Positions 13,695-21,955 of a DNA stretch of 24,453 nt are shown here, one piece after another (position 1 is the first letter of the stretch; each line of letters opens with the position of its first letter). The notes beneath the pieces were generated by a model. That model ran no database searches and was not told the origin of the DNA. It saw nothing but the letters and a program-made list of their open reading frames with translations. The stretch is from JAGXOF01 sp046545575 (GTDB lineage: Bacteria; Chloroflexota; Dehalococcoidia; SZUA-161; SpSt-899), in contig JBKGZM010000026.1 of assembly GCA_046545575.1 (NCBI GenBank), positions 1 to 24,453 of the forward strand, given 5' to 3'. Both the position numbers and the translations under genes were made by a program.

Positions 13695-15325
13695 TGGACT
13701 CACAGGTTCTGTATCGGAAGTGGCGGCCTACGAAGCTGTCCGAGGTGGTAGGGCAGGAGCCCATTACGCGGACTCTAATCAATGCCCTTGCCACTAATCG
13801 AATAGCTCATGCGTACCTCTTCTTCGGTCCACGAGGAACGGGCAAGACCAGCACTGGACGCATACTGGCCAAGGCGGTCAACTGCACCAACAACGAAACA
13901 GGTGAGCCGTGTAACGCCTGTGAGATGTGCCGCACCTTCATTGAGGGAAGGGCACTCGATTTGATAGAGATCGACGCCGCATCCAATACAGGCGTGGATG
14001 ACATACGCGACCTGCGGGAGAAGGTCAATTTCGCCCCTAACAGTGCCAAATACAAAGTTTACATAATCGATGAGGTGCACATGCTCAGCACTTCGGCCTT
14101 CAATGCCCTTCTCAAGACTCTGGAGGAGCCTCCGGCACATGTCATATTCGTCCTGGCGACCACCGAGGTACACAAGGTCCCGGCCACGATCTCATCCCGG
14201 TGCCAGCGCTTCGATTTCCGTCGCATTCCCCAGGATGCTATAGTCAAGAGACTGGATCAGATCTGCCATGAGGAGGGGATCAAGGCTGAGTCGAAGGCGC
14301 TGCAGCTTATCGCCAGGACCGCTACAGGCAGCCTCCGCGACGCTGAGAACCTGCTGGAACAGATGGTCGTCTACCACGGTCCCAGGATAGAGTTGCAGGA
14401 TGTACAGTCGGAGCTGGGACTCACAGGCGATGCGCGCATAAAGGGTTTGATCGAGTCGATACTGGCGAAGGACATGTCCAGGGGACTTACAACCATAAAC
14501 GACGTCGCGAATGACGGGTTGGACCTGCGTCAATTCAACCGTGAGCTTGTGGATTACCTGAGAAATATGCTTCTGGTCAAGGCAAATGCCAGCGGGACAG
14601 TTGGACTCACCGATGAGGAGATAGAGGAAATGGAGAGGCTTGGCGAAGATATCTCTCTGGATGAGCTATCGCAGGTTATAAAGCTCTTCTCACAAGTCGA
14701 TTTCCGGTACAGTCCTCAGTCTACGCTTCCTCTGGAAATCGCGCTGGTGGACTATTCCCTGTCCGGGTCAGAGCCCCAGCCGAAGTCGGAGAAGAAAGCA
14801 AAGCCTCAGGCGAAGGACAAACAGGAGACTAATAAAACTGAGGAGCCAAAAGCATCGACTCAGACCCAGGAAAGCATCGACTCAGATGAGCCAACCATCG
14901 CAAGCGAACCCGACGAAGCCGAGCCTGAGGCAGCAGTACCTTCTGAGCCGCAAACCATTCCACGGCCCGAGGGAGTATCCGAACTCGAGCACATTCAACA
15001 GCACTGGAACGACTTCATAAAGGCCTGTAAGGATGCCACAAGGAAAATAGATGCCTTGCTCAGGCGATCCTGCAGACCCGTTTCCATTGAGAACAATACT
15101 CTGGTCCTGGGTTTCTACACAGATAGCTTCCAGAAGAGGAACCTTGAGAAGAGCGATTATAAACGAGCTTTAGAGGAAAAACTTGAGCAAGTGTTCGGGA
15201 AACGTTACAATGTACGTTATACGGTAGTTGGCAAGGGGGATAAGCCTCCGCCGCCAACAAAGGAAAATCCCCTGGTCAAGGAAGCAATGGCTCGTGGAGC
15301 CAGGATTATGAACGAGGAGAGATAG
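13694..15325 (+). CDS. dnaX: DNA polymerase III subunit gamma/tau
   Basis: A 543-residue clamp-loader ATPase. Walker A GPRGTGKT is at 45-52, the zinc-module cysteines at 64, 73, 76 and 79, Walker B plus DEVH at 125-129 and the SRC sensor-1 motif at 168-170. A collar domain follows to about 355; residues 360-425 are a Lys/Glu/Pro/Gln-rich linker; the last 110 residues are a tau-like C-terminal domain. ATG 13694 is chosen over an in-frame TTG at 13691 because it begins with the family's usual MxxQxLYRKWRP and overlaps the upstream stop as TGATG. No A-rich slippery site for a gamma frameshift was found. Confidence 0.95.
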   Translation: MDSQVLYRKWRPTKLSEVVGQEPITRTLINALATNRIAHAYLFFGPRGTGKTSTGRILAKAVNCTNNETGEPCNACEMCRTFIEGRALDLIEIDAASNTGVDDIRDLREKVNFAPNSAKYKVYIIDEVHMLSTSAFNALLKTLEEPPAHVIFVLATTEVHKVPATISSRCQRFDFRRIPQDAIVKRLDQICHEEGIKAESKALQLIARTATGSLRDAENLLEQMVVYHGPRIELQDVQSELGLTGDARIKGLIESILAKDMSRGLTTINDVANDGLDLRQFNRELVDYLRNMLLVKANASGTVGLTDEEIEEMERLGEDISLDELSQVIKLFSQVDFRYSPQSTLPLEIALVDYSLSGSEPQPKSEKKAKPQAKDKQETNKTEEPKASTQTQESIDSDEPTIASEPDEAEPEAAVPSEPQTIPRPEGVSELEHIQQHWNDFIKACKDATRKIDALLRRSCRPVSIENNTLVLGFYTDSFQKRNLEKSDYKRALEEKLEQVFGKRYNVRYTVVGKGDKPPPPTKENPLVKEAMARGARIMNEER

Positions 15326-15326
15326 A

Positions 15327-15632
15327 ATGAAACAAAAGGATATGCTCAAGCAGGCACAGCAATTGCAGTCGAAGATGGCCAAGGCGCAGGAAGAACTGGC
15401 TAATGAGACTGTGGAGGGGACCGCAGGTGGAGGAGCCGTAACCGTTACCGTAACGGGACAGCAGGATATTAAATCCATAAAGATCTCTCCCGAGGTAGTG
15501 GACCCTGAAGATGTGGAGATGCTGGAGGATATGATCATGGCAGCTACAAGCGATGCTATGGGGAAAGCCAAAGACCTGATGGAGAAGCGTCTCGGATCGT
15601 TGACGGGCGGATTCAATATACCAGGGTTGTAG
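15327..15632 (+). CDS. ybaB: Nucleoid-associated protein, YbaB/EbfC family
   Basis: A 101-residue dimeric DNA-binding protein. The N-terminal helix (MLKQAQQLQSKMAKAQEEL) followed by the beta-rich GGGAVTVTVTGQQDIKSIKI segment and the helix DVEMLEDMIMAATSDAM are the family pattern. The ATG follows the dnaX stop by a single base. The dnaX-ybaB-recR order is widespread in bacteria and supports the assignment. Confidence 0.93.
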   Translation: MKQKDMLKQAQQLQSKMAKAQEELANETVEGTAGGGAVTVTVTGQQDIKSIKISPEVVDPEDVEMLEDMIMAATSDAMGKAKDLMEKRLGSLTGGFNIPGL

Positions 15633-15722
15633 TAAACCGGAGTCATTTGGCGGGGCTCACTTGTGTATTCTACTAGAGCGAGAATGCACCAAAGTCTCAT
15701 ATCGAGCTGAAAGGAGCGCAAG

Positions 15723-15839
15723 ATGGGTACTTTTGGGATAACGCACCTCACCATAGGCACTTACAGACGTTTCCTCATCATAAACATACAAGATGGGAAA
15801 TCAAGGAATCATTTAAGACGAGCCTGGAAGAAGTGTTGA
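15723..15839 (+). pseudogene. Short ORF, possible remnant of a small aspartyl-protease-like gene
   Basis: Between ybaB and recR, an ATG at 15723 with AAGGAG about 8 bases upstream opens a 38-codon frame beginning MGTFGITHLTIG. That opening resembles the start of small retroviral-type aspartyl proteases I recall from Chloroflexota (MGTF, then an IG turn), but the DTG active site is absent. In a second frame the same DNA ends in KTSLEEVLRELE before a stop at 15851, a credible helical C-terminus. The stretch may be a frameshifted, internally deleted gene. Weak evidence. Confidence 0.25.
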
Positions 15840-15873
15840 GGGAACTCGAATAAACAAGAGAGGGCAAACTTTA

Positions 15874-16491
15874 GTGTTAAACTATAGACCTACAACTCCA
15901 ACCGAGCCCGTATCCCATCTCATTGAGGAATTTCAAAAGCTGCCGGGTATTGGCCCCAAGAATGCGGCCCGGCTCGCCTACCATGTCCTGCGTATGCCCG
16001 ATGCCGAGGCTCGTGCCATCGCCGATGCCATTATCGATGTCAAGGAAAAGATAACCCTTTGCTCCGTCTGCCAGAACATTACAGATACCGACCCCTGCAG
16101 TATTTGCAGTAATCCCAAACGGGACTCCAGTGTAATCTGCGTTGTGGAAAGGCCCCTGGATATCCTTGCCCTGGAGCGGACAGGGCAATTTCAAGGGCGC
16201 TACCATGTTCTGCACGGCGTTATAACACCGGCAGAGGGCATTGGCCCCGAAGGCCTGAAAGTGAATGAACTTATGGGGCGGCTAAAGGATGGCTCCGTCG
16301 AAGAGGTTATCCTGGCCACCAATCCCAATCTGGAAGGGGAGACAACGGCCATGTATCTGCAACGTATGATAAGTCCTCTCGGGATTAAGGTTACCTCTCT
16401 GGCCCGGGGACTTCCGATGGGCAGTGACCTGGAGTATGCGGATGAAACAACGCTAGGGCAAGCCCTCCAGTGGAGAAGGGATATTCAGTAA
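15874..16491 (+). CDS. recR: Recombination mediator RecR
   Basis: A 205-residue protein of the RecFOR pathway, loading RecA onto gapped DNA. The helix-hairpin-helix (KLPGIGPKNAARLAYHVL) is at residues 22-39, the C4 zinc finger at Cys63/66/75/78 and the TOPRIM domain from about 83 (ICVVERPLDILALE ... GVITPAEGIGPE). It starts at GTG 15874 with AGAGAGGG nine bases upstream; no earlier usable start keeps the family length (about 200 residues). recO follows 22 bp later. Confidence 0.95.
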   Translation: MLNYRPTTPTEPVSHLIEEFQKLPGIGPKNAARLAYHVLRMPDAEARAIADAIIDVKEKITLCSVCQNITDTDPCSICSNPKRDSSVICVVERPLDILALERTGQFQGRYHVLHGVITPAEGIGPEGLKVNELMGRLKDGSVEEVILATNPNLEGETTAMYLQRMISPLGIKVTSLARGLPMGSDLEYADETTLGQALQWRRDIQ

Positions 16492-16513
16492 GGCCCTGGT
16501 CTGCACAACATTC

Positions 16514-17290
16514 ATGCCTGCAACAAAAATCTACAAGACCGAAGCAATTATTCTAAAGCACGCCAACTTGAGAGAGGCGGACAGAGTTATCACCCTGTAC
16601 ACTCCCAACCTGGGGAAACTCAGAGTAGTGGTCAAGGGTGCCCGAAGGACAACGAGTAAATTAGGGGGACACGTACAACCCCTTACCCGCTGTTCGCTGA
16701 TGCTGGCACGTGGGCGGAATATGGATACCCTTACCCAGAGCCAGATCATAGATAGTTTCCCCCAGATTCACGATGACCTGTTGCTGACGGCCCAGGCGCT
16801 TTATCTTGTCGAATTGACCGACGCTTTTACCTTCGACCAGCTGGAGAATTATCAGGTTTACAGGTTGTTACTTGACTCGCTGCATTCTCTCGTTGAAGCA
16901 CCCAATGCTGAATTGCTTCTTCGATACTTCGAGGTTCAATTGCTGGGCTATGTTGGGTATCAGCCGGAACTCTACCATTGTCTCACCTGCAAGTCCGCTC
17001 TGGAGCCCACACAGAACTTCTTCAGCTTCAGCGGCGGAGGGGTTCTGTGTTCGGAGTGTTCGTATACCGAGCCCATCGTTCGGCCTCTATCGGTGAACGC
17101 CCTCAAGGTATTGCGCCTGCTGCAACGGGAGAATTATACTACTGCCAGGCGTATTCGCCTGAAGGTTGATCTGGGAGAGGAACTGGAACAGATAACACAG
17201 GGATATATTCAATATCTCCTGGAGCGCGAACTCAAATCGACGCAATTTTTGAAACGATTGAAGAGAGATGAATCCCCAGCATTGCATTAA
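16514..17290 (+). CDS. recO: DNA repair protein RecO
   Basis: A 258-residue RecFOR-pathway protein. The N-terminal OB fold (YKTEAIILKHANLREADRVITLYT, residues 7-30, then GKLRVVVKGARR) and the C-terminal zinc site Cys156/159/179/182 are clear. Length is usual for the family. It follows recR by 22 bp; the two act together, so co-transcription makes sense. Its last 23 bases overlap the next gene's start. Confidence 0.93.
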   Translation: MPATKIYKTEAIILKHANLREADRVITLYTPNLGKLRVVVKGARRTTSKLGGHVQPLTRCSLMLARGRNMDTLTQSQIIDSFPQIHDDLLLTAQALYLVELTDAFTFDQLENYQVYRLLLDSLHSLVEAPNAELLLRYFEVQLLGYVGYQPELYHCLTCKSALEPTQNFFSFSGGGVLCSECSYTEPIVRPLSVNALKVLRLLQRENYTTARRIRLKVDLGEELEQITQGYIQYLLERELKSTQFLKRLKRDESPALH

Positions 17291-18185
17291 GGTAATCGTG
17301 AATCCGGCTTCCTGCGGTGGCTCGACAAACAGGAAATGGGTGGATATCAGCAAGGCTCTCACCACAGCGGGGCTCCGCTTTGAGCATGAATTTACCCAGA
17401 GCAAGGGGCATGCTACTGAGCTAACCAGAGAAGCTATCCGCAACGGATATAATCTCGTGGTCGCCGTCGGTGGAGATGGGACTTTGAATGAGGTGGCAAA
17501 CGGGATTCTGGGCTCCGGTATGGCTGGCGAGGTTGCTATGGGGATTATCGACAGTGGTACAGGGAGCGGATTTGCCTATTCCATCAGCATTCCTCGTGAC
17601 TATCACCAGGCCTGCCTCCGCCTGGCCAATCCGCGGAAAACCTGGATCGACGTCGGAATAGCGGAGTATTATAACGAGGGTCAACAGGCAAAGCGGTACT
17701 TCATCGATGCTGCAAGCCTTGGATTTGACGGGCAGGTTGTCAAAACGGTAGGGGAGTCGCTCAAGCTCTTTCGGGGAACGACACCTCATCTGCTCGCGAT
17801 ACTCCATTCGTGGTTCGTTTACCAGAACAAAGAAATTCATCTGAAGATCGATGATGCTGAAGAGGACATTCGAATATGCAGTCTGGTGATTGCCAATGGC
17901 AAGTTCCTCAATAAATGGATGCCTGTGGCTCCGGAGGGCAATTTCAACGACGGACTCCTGGAGGTGATAGTGGTAGGGGATATAGACAAGTTTGAATTAG
18001 TTCAGACCCTGCCACGCCTTTACGGCGGAAGGGATATCGAGCATCCCAAAATCAAGATGTACAAGGCAAAGGAACTCACCGTGCACTCGGATGAGCAAAT
18101 TCTCGTCCAGGCCGGAGGCGAACTCCTGGGCGAGGGACCCGCAACCTTCCGGGTACTGCCGGCTGCTTTGAGTGTTATAGTCTAG
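17268..18185 (+). CDS. Diacylglycerol/sphingosine-kinase-like protein with altered acidic sites
   Basis: A 305-residue member of the DgkB/YegS lipid-kinase fold. The nucleotide loop GGDGTLNE is intact at 68-75. Two places where this family carries acids are changed: the GTGND/GTGSD segment reads GTGSG (Gly101 for Asp), and the conserved DGE near the C-terminus reads GGE (Gly283 for Asp, Glu285 kept); in Staphylococcus DgkB the equivalent Asp is the catalytic base as I recall. It may be inactive or use a different mechanism. The ATG overlaps recO by 23 bp. The stop TAG shares a CTAG with the stop of gpsA on the other strand. Confidence 0.85.
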   Translation: MNPQHCIKVIVNPASCGGSTNRKWVDISKALTTAGLRFEHEFTQSKGHATELTREAIRNGYNLVVAVGGDGTLNEVANGILGSGMAGEVAMGIIDSGTGSGFAYSISIPRDYHQACLRLANPRKTWIDVGIAEYYNEGQQAKRYFIDAASLGFDGQVVKTVGESLKLFRGTTPHLLAILHSWFVYQNKEIHLKIDDAEEDIRICSLVIANGKFLNKWMPVAPEGNFNDGLLEVIVVGDIDKFELVQTLPRLYGGRDIEHPKIKMYKAKELTVHSDEQILVQAGGELLGEGPATFRVLPAALSVIV

Positions 18186-19186
18186 TATCCCTCGTGCTTC
18201 AGCTCCCGCTCCATTAAAGCGCGTACCGCATCCTTTACCGCTTTTCCTTCAAGGAGCACCTGGTAGACCTGTTCGGTGATCGGCATCTCGACCCCCAGTG
18301 TGCCAGCCAATCTCAATGCAGCAACTGTAGTATCAACGCCCTCCGCGATGCCGTTCATCGAGGTTAATATGCTCTCAAGAGTCCTTCCCCTGGCCAGCTC
18401 CTGACCGACAAAATGGTTCCGGCTTAGCTGACTGGTACACGTGGCTATGAGGTCTCCAATACCTGCGAGCCCCGAGAAGGTCAGTGGATTGGCTCCCGCC
18501 GCCACACCGAGTCGGGTGACCTCGGCCAAGCCACGGGTAATAAGTGCCGCGCGTGTGTTGTCACCATAACCCAGTCCATCGGACATACCAACGGATACGG
18601 CCATTATGTTCTTGAGTGCCCCACCCATCTCCACCCCCACCACATCTTCAGTGAAATAGGCCCGGAAGTTAAGCGATGAGATTCCCTGCTGGATCTCCCT
18701 AGCAAACTCCGGGGTCGCCGAGGCAACTACCGTAGCCGTAGGCAATCCCTTGACAACTTCCTGAGCGAAGTTGGGTCCCGAGAGAACGGCTATGCGGTCC
18801 CTGAGAGCCGGTGCAACCTCCTCGGCAATGACCTCCGACATGCGCTTGGTTGTCTCGATTTCTATGCCTTTGCTGATGCTCAGTATCAGGGTAGAGCCCC
18901 GGAGATGTTCCTTTACGAGATGCAGGTTGCTCCGCATATTCTGAGAGGGCACAGCCAGGATGGTCAGATCGGCCTCCTGCAAAGCATCTGACGGAGAGGC
19001 AGTAACATTAAGCTTATCTGGGAAGGTGACACCGGGCAAGTGAGCCACGTTTTCCCGGCTGGCATTCATGCCGCTTGCCTCTTCATCGGTTCTTGCCCAG
19101 AGGACTACCTCAAGCCCGTTCCTGGCAAGCATTACTCCGAGGGTTGTTCCCCACGCTGTTGTACCGATGACTGCGACTTTTTTCAT
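18182..19186 (-). CDS. gpsA: Glycerol-3-phosphate dehydrogenase [NAD(P)+]
   Basis: A 334-residue enzyme reducing dihydroxyacetone phosphate to sn-glycerol-3-phosphate for phospholipid synthesis. The nucleotide loop is GTTAWG at 8-13, lacking the middle Gly of GxGxxG, a variant I recall in Dehalococcoides. SISKGIE (Lys106) and GGALKNIMA (Lys192, catalytic) are present, followed by the GDNTRAALITRG substrate segment. It follows plsY by 8 bp; its product is the PlsY substrate, so the pair is metabolically coherent. It ends on the shared CTAG with the convergent lipid-kinase-like gene. Confidence 0.94.
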   Translation of the reverse strand: MKKVAVIGTTAWGTTLGVMLARNGLEVVLWARTDEEASGMNASRENVAHLPGVTFPDKLNVTASPSDALQEADLTILAVPSQNMRSNLHLVKEHLRGSTLILSISKGIEIETTKRMSEVIAEEVAPALRDRIAVLSGPNFAQEVVKGLPTATVVASATPEFAREIQQGISSLNFRAYFTEDVVGVEMGGALKNIMAVSVGMSDGLGYGDNTRAALITRGLAEVTRLGVAAGANPLTFSGLAGIGDLIATCTSQLSRNHFVGQELARGRTLESILTSMNGIAEGVDTTVAALRLAGTLGVEMPITEQVYQVLLEGKAVKDAVRALMERELKHEGY

Positions 19187-19194
19187 ATATTCCT

Positions 19195-19863
19195 CTAACC
19201 TTGAGCTTGCGCTCTCCGGTCTGCCTTTTGTCCCAACTTTCGCTCGGTTCCCGCCCGGAGCCGGCCGATGTTATCGCGGTGCTGGAAGACGACCAGAGCG
19301 GTTGCAACCGCCCCGTAAATCAGGTACTCCACAGGCTGGTAGCCCACAGCCACAGGGCCCGCCAGTATCACAACACTGCTAAAAGTCCCGAGCATAGATC
19401 CAACGGAAACGTAGCGTGAAATAAAGATAATAGCCAGCCCAATCGCAAGGCACCCGAGTCCAGCCCACCAGCACATAGCCATGAGCCCGCCCAGAGCCGT
19501 ATCAACTCCTCGTCCGCCATCGAACCTGGTGTAAACCGGCCAGTTATGGCCCACTATCGCCATTGCTGCACCTAAAGCCTGTGCACCGTGGATATCAAAG
19601 GGGACACTCCCTGCCGTTGCCACAGTTCCCCCAAATACTACCCCACCCAGGAAAGCGGCAAGGGCACCTTTCCCTACATCAGCACAGAATGTCGCCGCGC
19701 CGGCCTTTCCTCCCGCAGCCCGCAGCACGTTGGCGAACCCTATCCTTCCGCTCCCGTACTGCCGCACATCGACGCCACGAGCCAGCTTACCAATTATCAA
19801 CCCTGACGGGATAGCGCCGAGGAAGTAGCCCAATGCAATTATGGCAACGATTTTCAAGACCAT
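19195..19863 (-). CDS. plsY: Acyl-phosphate:glycerol-3-phosphate acyltransferase PlsY
   Basis: A 222-residue integral membrane enzyme making lysophosphatidate from acyl-phosphate and glycerol-3-phosphate. The signature loops are visible: GAIPSGLIIGKL near the N-terminus, GSGRIGFANVLRAAGGKAG (usual form GSGNIGATNVLR) and GHNWPVYTRFDGGRGVDTALG (usual form FKGGKGVAT). About six or seven hydrophobic segments. ATG 19863 overlaps the der stop by one base (TGATG); an in-frame GTG one codon earlier is the alternative. The C-terminal tail is long and basic. Confidence 0.93.
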   Translation of the reverse strand: MVLKIVAIIALGYFLGAIPSGLIIGKLARGVDVRQYGSGRIGFANVLRAAGGKAGAATFCADVGKGALAAFLGGVVFGGTVATAGSVPFDIHGAQALGAAMAIVGHNWPVYTRFDGGRGVDTALGGLMAMCWWAGLGCLAIGLAIIFISRYVSVGSMLGTFSSVVILAGPVAVGYQPVEYLIYGAVATALVVFQHRDNIGRLRAGTERKLGQKADRRAQAQG

Positions 19864-21182
19864 CACTTCTCGTTGAGTTTCTTTTTGAAAATCAGCCTCA
19901 AAGGAGTGCCTGTGAATCCGAAGATATCCCTTAACCCGTTTTCAAGATAACGTCTGTACGAGAAGTGGACCAGGGTCGGGTTACTGACCGCAAAGACAAA
20001 GGTCGGGGGAATGGTATTCGCCTGGATAACATTACGAATGCGAAATCGCCTTTTGCTCATTGGAGGGTGGTTTTCAACCAGATCAGCCACTGTCTGTTTC
20101 AGCTCATTATCGTCGATGCGTTTCTTTCTCGCCTCGTTTATTTCCTCTGCTGCCGGAAGGATATCGTCTATTCCAAATCCAGACTGGGCGGAGACAAAGC
20201 GGATTGGGGCATAGTGAAGGAATCTCAGGTTCGCCCTGATCCTGTCCGTGCATTCTTCTTCTGTTAGTCCCAGCTGCGGGGCCAGATCCCATTTATTGAC
20301 CACAAGCAGTGTCCCCTTGTATGCATCCCTTATGTAGCCCCCTACATGGGCATCCTGAGCGGTCGCCAGCTCCAAAGCATCCATGACGAGGAGACACACA
20401 TCCGCCCGGTCGATGGACCTGACGGCTCTCATGACACTGTACTTTTCAACCCCCTGTGTTACTTTTCCCCGTCTCCTGATTCCAGCAGTATCGATAAACA
20501 GAGCCTTTTGCCCATCTCGCTCCACTATCGTATCTATAGAGTCGCGAGTAGTACCCGGCTCTTCGTCGATAAGAACCCGTTCCTGGCCTAACAGGGAATT
20601 GAGAAGCATTGATTTACCCACATTGGGGCGACCGAGAATGGCGATCTTTGTGACGTCGGGGATGGGAGGGGATGGGGCATCAGTATAAGGGAGTAGAGAG
20701 GATATGCTTTCCATCATGTCAGCAATGCCTGTACCGTGATAGGCACTGATCGCCACTGGTTGAGGAAGCGGAAGTTCGCTGAACTCAAAGGCCTGTCTCT
20801 CACGCTCCTCGTTATCGCACTTATTCACAGCCAGGACCACTGGTTTATTGGAGCGCCGGAGGGTTTCGGCTATCTCCCTGTCGGGGATTGTAACTCCTTC
20901 TTTCACGCTTGTAAGGAAGATTATAGCATCAGCCTCTTGAATGGCGATATCTACCTGCTCTTTGACCCTTTGCGCGATGCTTGTATCGGGGGTCAATTCC
21001 ATCCCGCCGGTATCGATCAGGATTACATCACGGTCATCCCATGATATGTCAGCATAGGACCGGTCACGCGTCGTTCCCGGGACTTCTTCCACAATGGCCA
21101 ACCGCTGTCCCGCAAGCCGATTGAATAAAGCGGATTTTCCTACATTTGGCCGTCCTACGATAGCGATAACTGGTTTGCTCAT
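19863..21182 (-). CDS. der: GTPase Der (EngA), ribosome biogenesis
   Basis: A 439-residue double-GTPase for 50S subunit assembly. Two G domains each have GRPNVGKS (residues 10-17 and about 183-190), a DTGG/DTAG G3 motif and NKxD G4 motifs (NKCD near 122, NKWD near 299). The C-terminal KH-like domain (about 350-435) ends in a Lys-rich tail. Length is normal. First gene of the der-plsY-gpsA operon, with AAAGGG ten bases before ATG and a plausible promoter at 21202-21230. Confidence 0.95.
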   Translation of the reverse strand: MSKPVIAIVGRPNVGKSALFNRLAGQRLAIVEEVPGTTRDRSYADISWDDRDVILIDTGGMELTPDTSIAQRVKEQVDIAIQEADAIIFLTSVKEGVTIPDREIAETLRRSNKPVVLAVNKCDNEERERQAFEFSELPLPQPVAISAYHGTGIADMMESISSLLPYTDAPSPPIPDVTKIAILGRPNVGKSMLLNSLLGQERVLIDEEPGTTRDSIDTIVERDGQKALFIDTAGIRRRGKVTQGVEKYSVMRAVRSIDRADVCLLVMDALELATAQDAHVGGYIRDAYKGTLLVVNKWDLAPQLGLTEEECTDRIRANLRFLHYAPIRFVSAQSGFGIDDILPAAEEINEARKKRIDDNELKQTVADLVENHPPMSKRRFRIRNVIQANTIPPTFVFAVSNPTLVHFSYRRYLENGLRDIFGFTGTPLRLIFKKKLNEK

Positions 21183-21201
21183 GTTCGTCTAACCCTTTGC
21201 T

Positions 21202-21230
21202 ATTTTACCATAAAGGCTGTGGTATCTAAA
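21202..21230 (-). promoter_or_regulatory. Candidate promoter of der-plsY-gpsA
   Basis: On the minus strand TTTAGA (21225-21230) and TAAAAT (21202-21207) with a 17-bp spacer, about 20 bases before der's ATG. The -35 is weak. The ABC ATPase ends only 34 bp upstream on the same strand and no terminator is visible between, so read-through is also possible. Confidence 0.45.
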
Positions 21231-21263
21231 TCAGCGGGAAGGACGAAGCGGTAGATATTAACC

Positions 21264-21947
21264 TTAGGCTGCCGAGGGTTTTCCGCTTTCAATTACCAGT
21301 CCGTCTCCCAACCATATCGCCCTGTCGACGTATTTCTCATCCTCGGGTTCATGTGTCACCATTACAATTGTCTGGTTGTATTCTTTGTTGAACTTGCTGA
21401 AGAGGTCAAGCACCATCTTGGCTGACGCAAGGTCAAGGTTGGCCGTTGGCTCGTCCGCGAGGAGTATCTGTGGACGGTTTATCAGGGCCCTGGCTATCGC
21501 AGCTCTTTGTTGTTCACCGCCTGAGACCTCGCTGGGATGGTGTTTTACGCGGTCTCCAAGCCCCACTGTATCCAGGAGTTCCAGTGCTCGTTTCTTATAG
21601 TTATTCTCACGGTCAAGACACATAGCGGGTGCGTAGACATTCTCTAGAATTGTCAACTCAGGAATTAATGATGACTCCTGGAAGACATATCCCAGTTTAG
21701 CCAGCCTGAATCCAGCTCTGTCCCTTTCACGTAATCTCAAGACATCGCTTCCGTCGATCCAAACCTCACCGCTTGTTGGCATGTCCAAGAGCCCCAGGAT
21801 GTGCAGGAGAGTCGATTTGCCTCAGCCACTCCTGCCCATAATGGCCACAAACGCTCCCTCTTCGACCTCCAGGCTTACACCTTTAAGCGCATGTGTTGCA
21901 CTTGTGCCATGGCCATAGATTTTCTTTAAACCACTTATTCTGATCAT
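21264..21947 (-). CDS. ABC transporter ATP-binding protein with in-frame TGA in Walker A
   Basis: A 227-codon ABC ATPase of the MacB/LolD type. Reading from ATG 21947 the frame is normal (MIRISGLKKIYG ... AFVAIM) up to codon 42, where TGA (21822-21824) replaces the residue in GRSG-x-GKST, the Walker A motif. After it the frame continues perfectly: Q-loop near codon 90, signature SGGEQQR at 142-148, Walker B ILLADE ending at 166, His switch at 199. Ser or Cys normally occupies that position (TCA or TGC/TGT are one base from TGA). It is a point nonsense change, a sequencing error or, least likely, selenocysteine. A TTG at 21788 would restart without Walker A and could not bind ATP. It follows the permease by 8 bp. 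Confidence 0.85.
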
Positions 21948-21955
21948 CCTTACTT

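Noticed and set aside
13480..13794. Open frames on the strand opposite the core operon
   Set aside because: They lie antisense to clear dnaX, radical SAM and other genes, lack domains and ribosome sites, and are shadows of biased codon use.
14780..14900. dnaX programmed frameshift site for gamma
   Set aside because: The linker is A-rich but contains no A AAA AAG-type heptamer with a downstream stem that I could see.
19110..19186. GpsA with damaged GxGxxG loop (GTTAWG) as an inactive enzyme
   Set aside because: All catalytic residues are present and I recall the same variant in Dehalococcoides, so it is probably a lineage trait.
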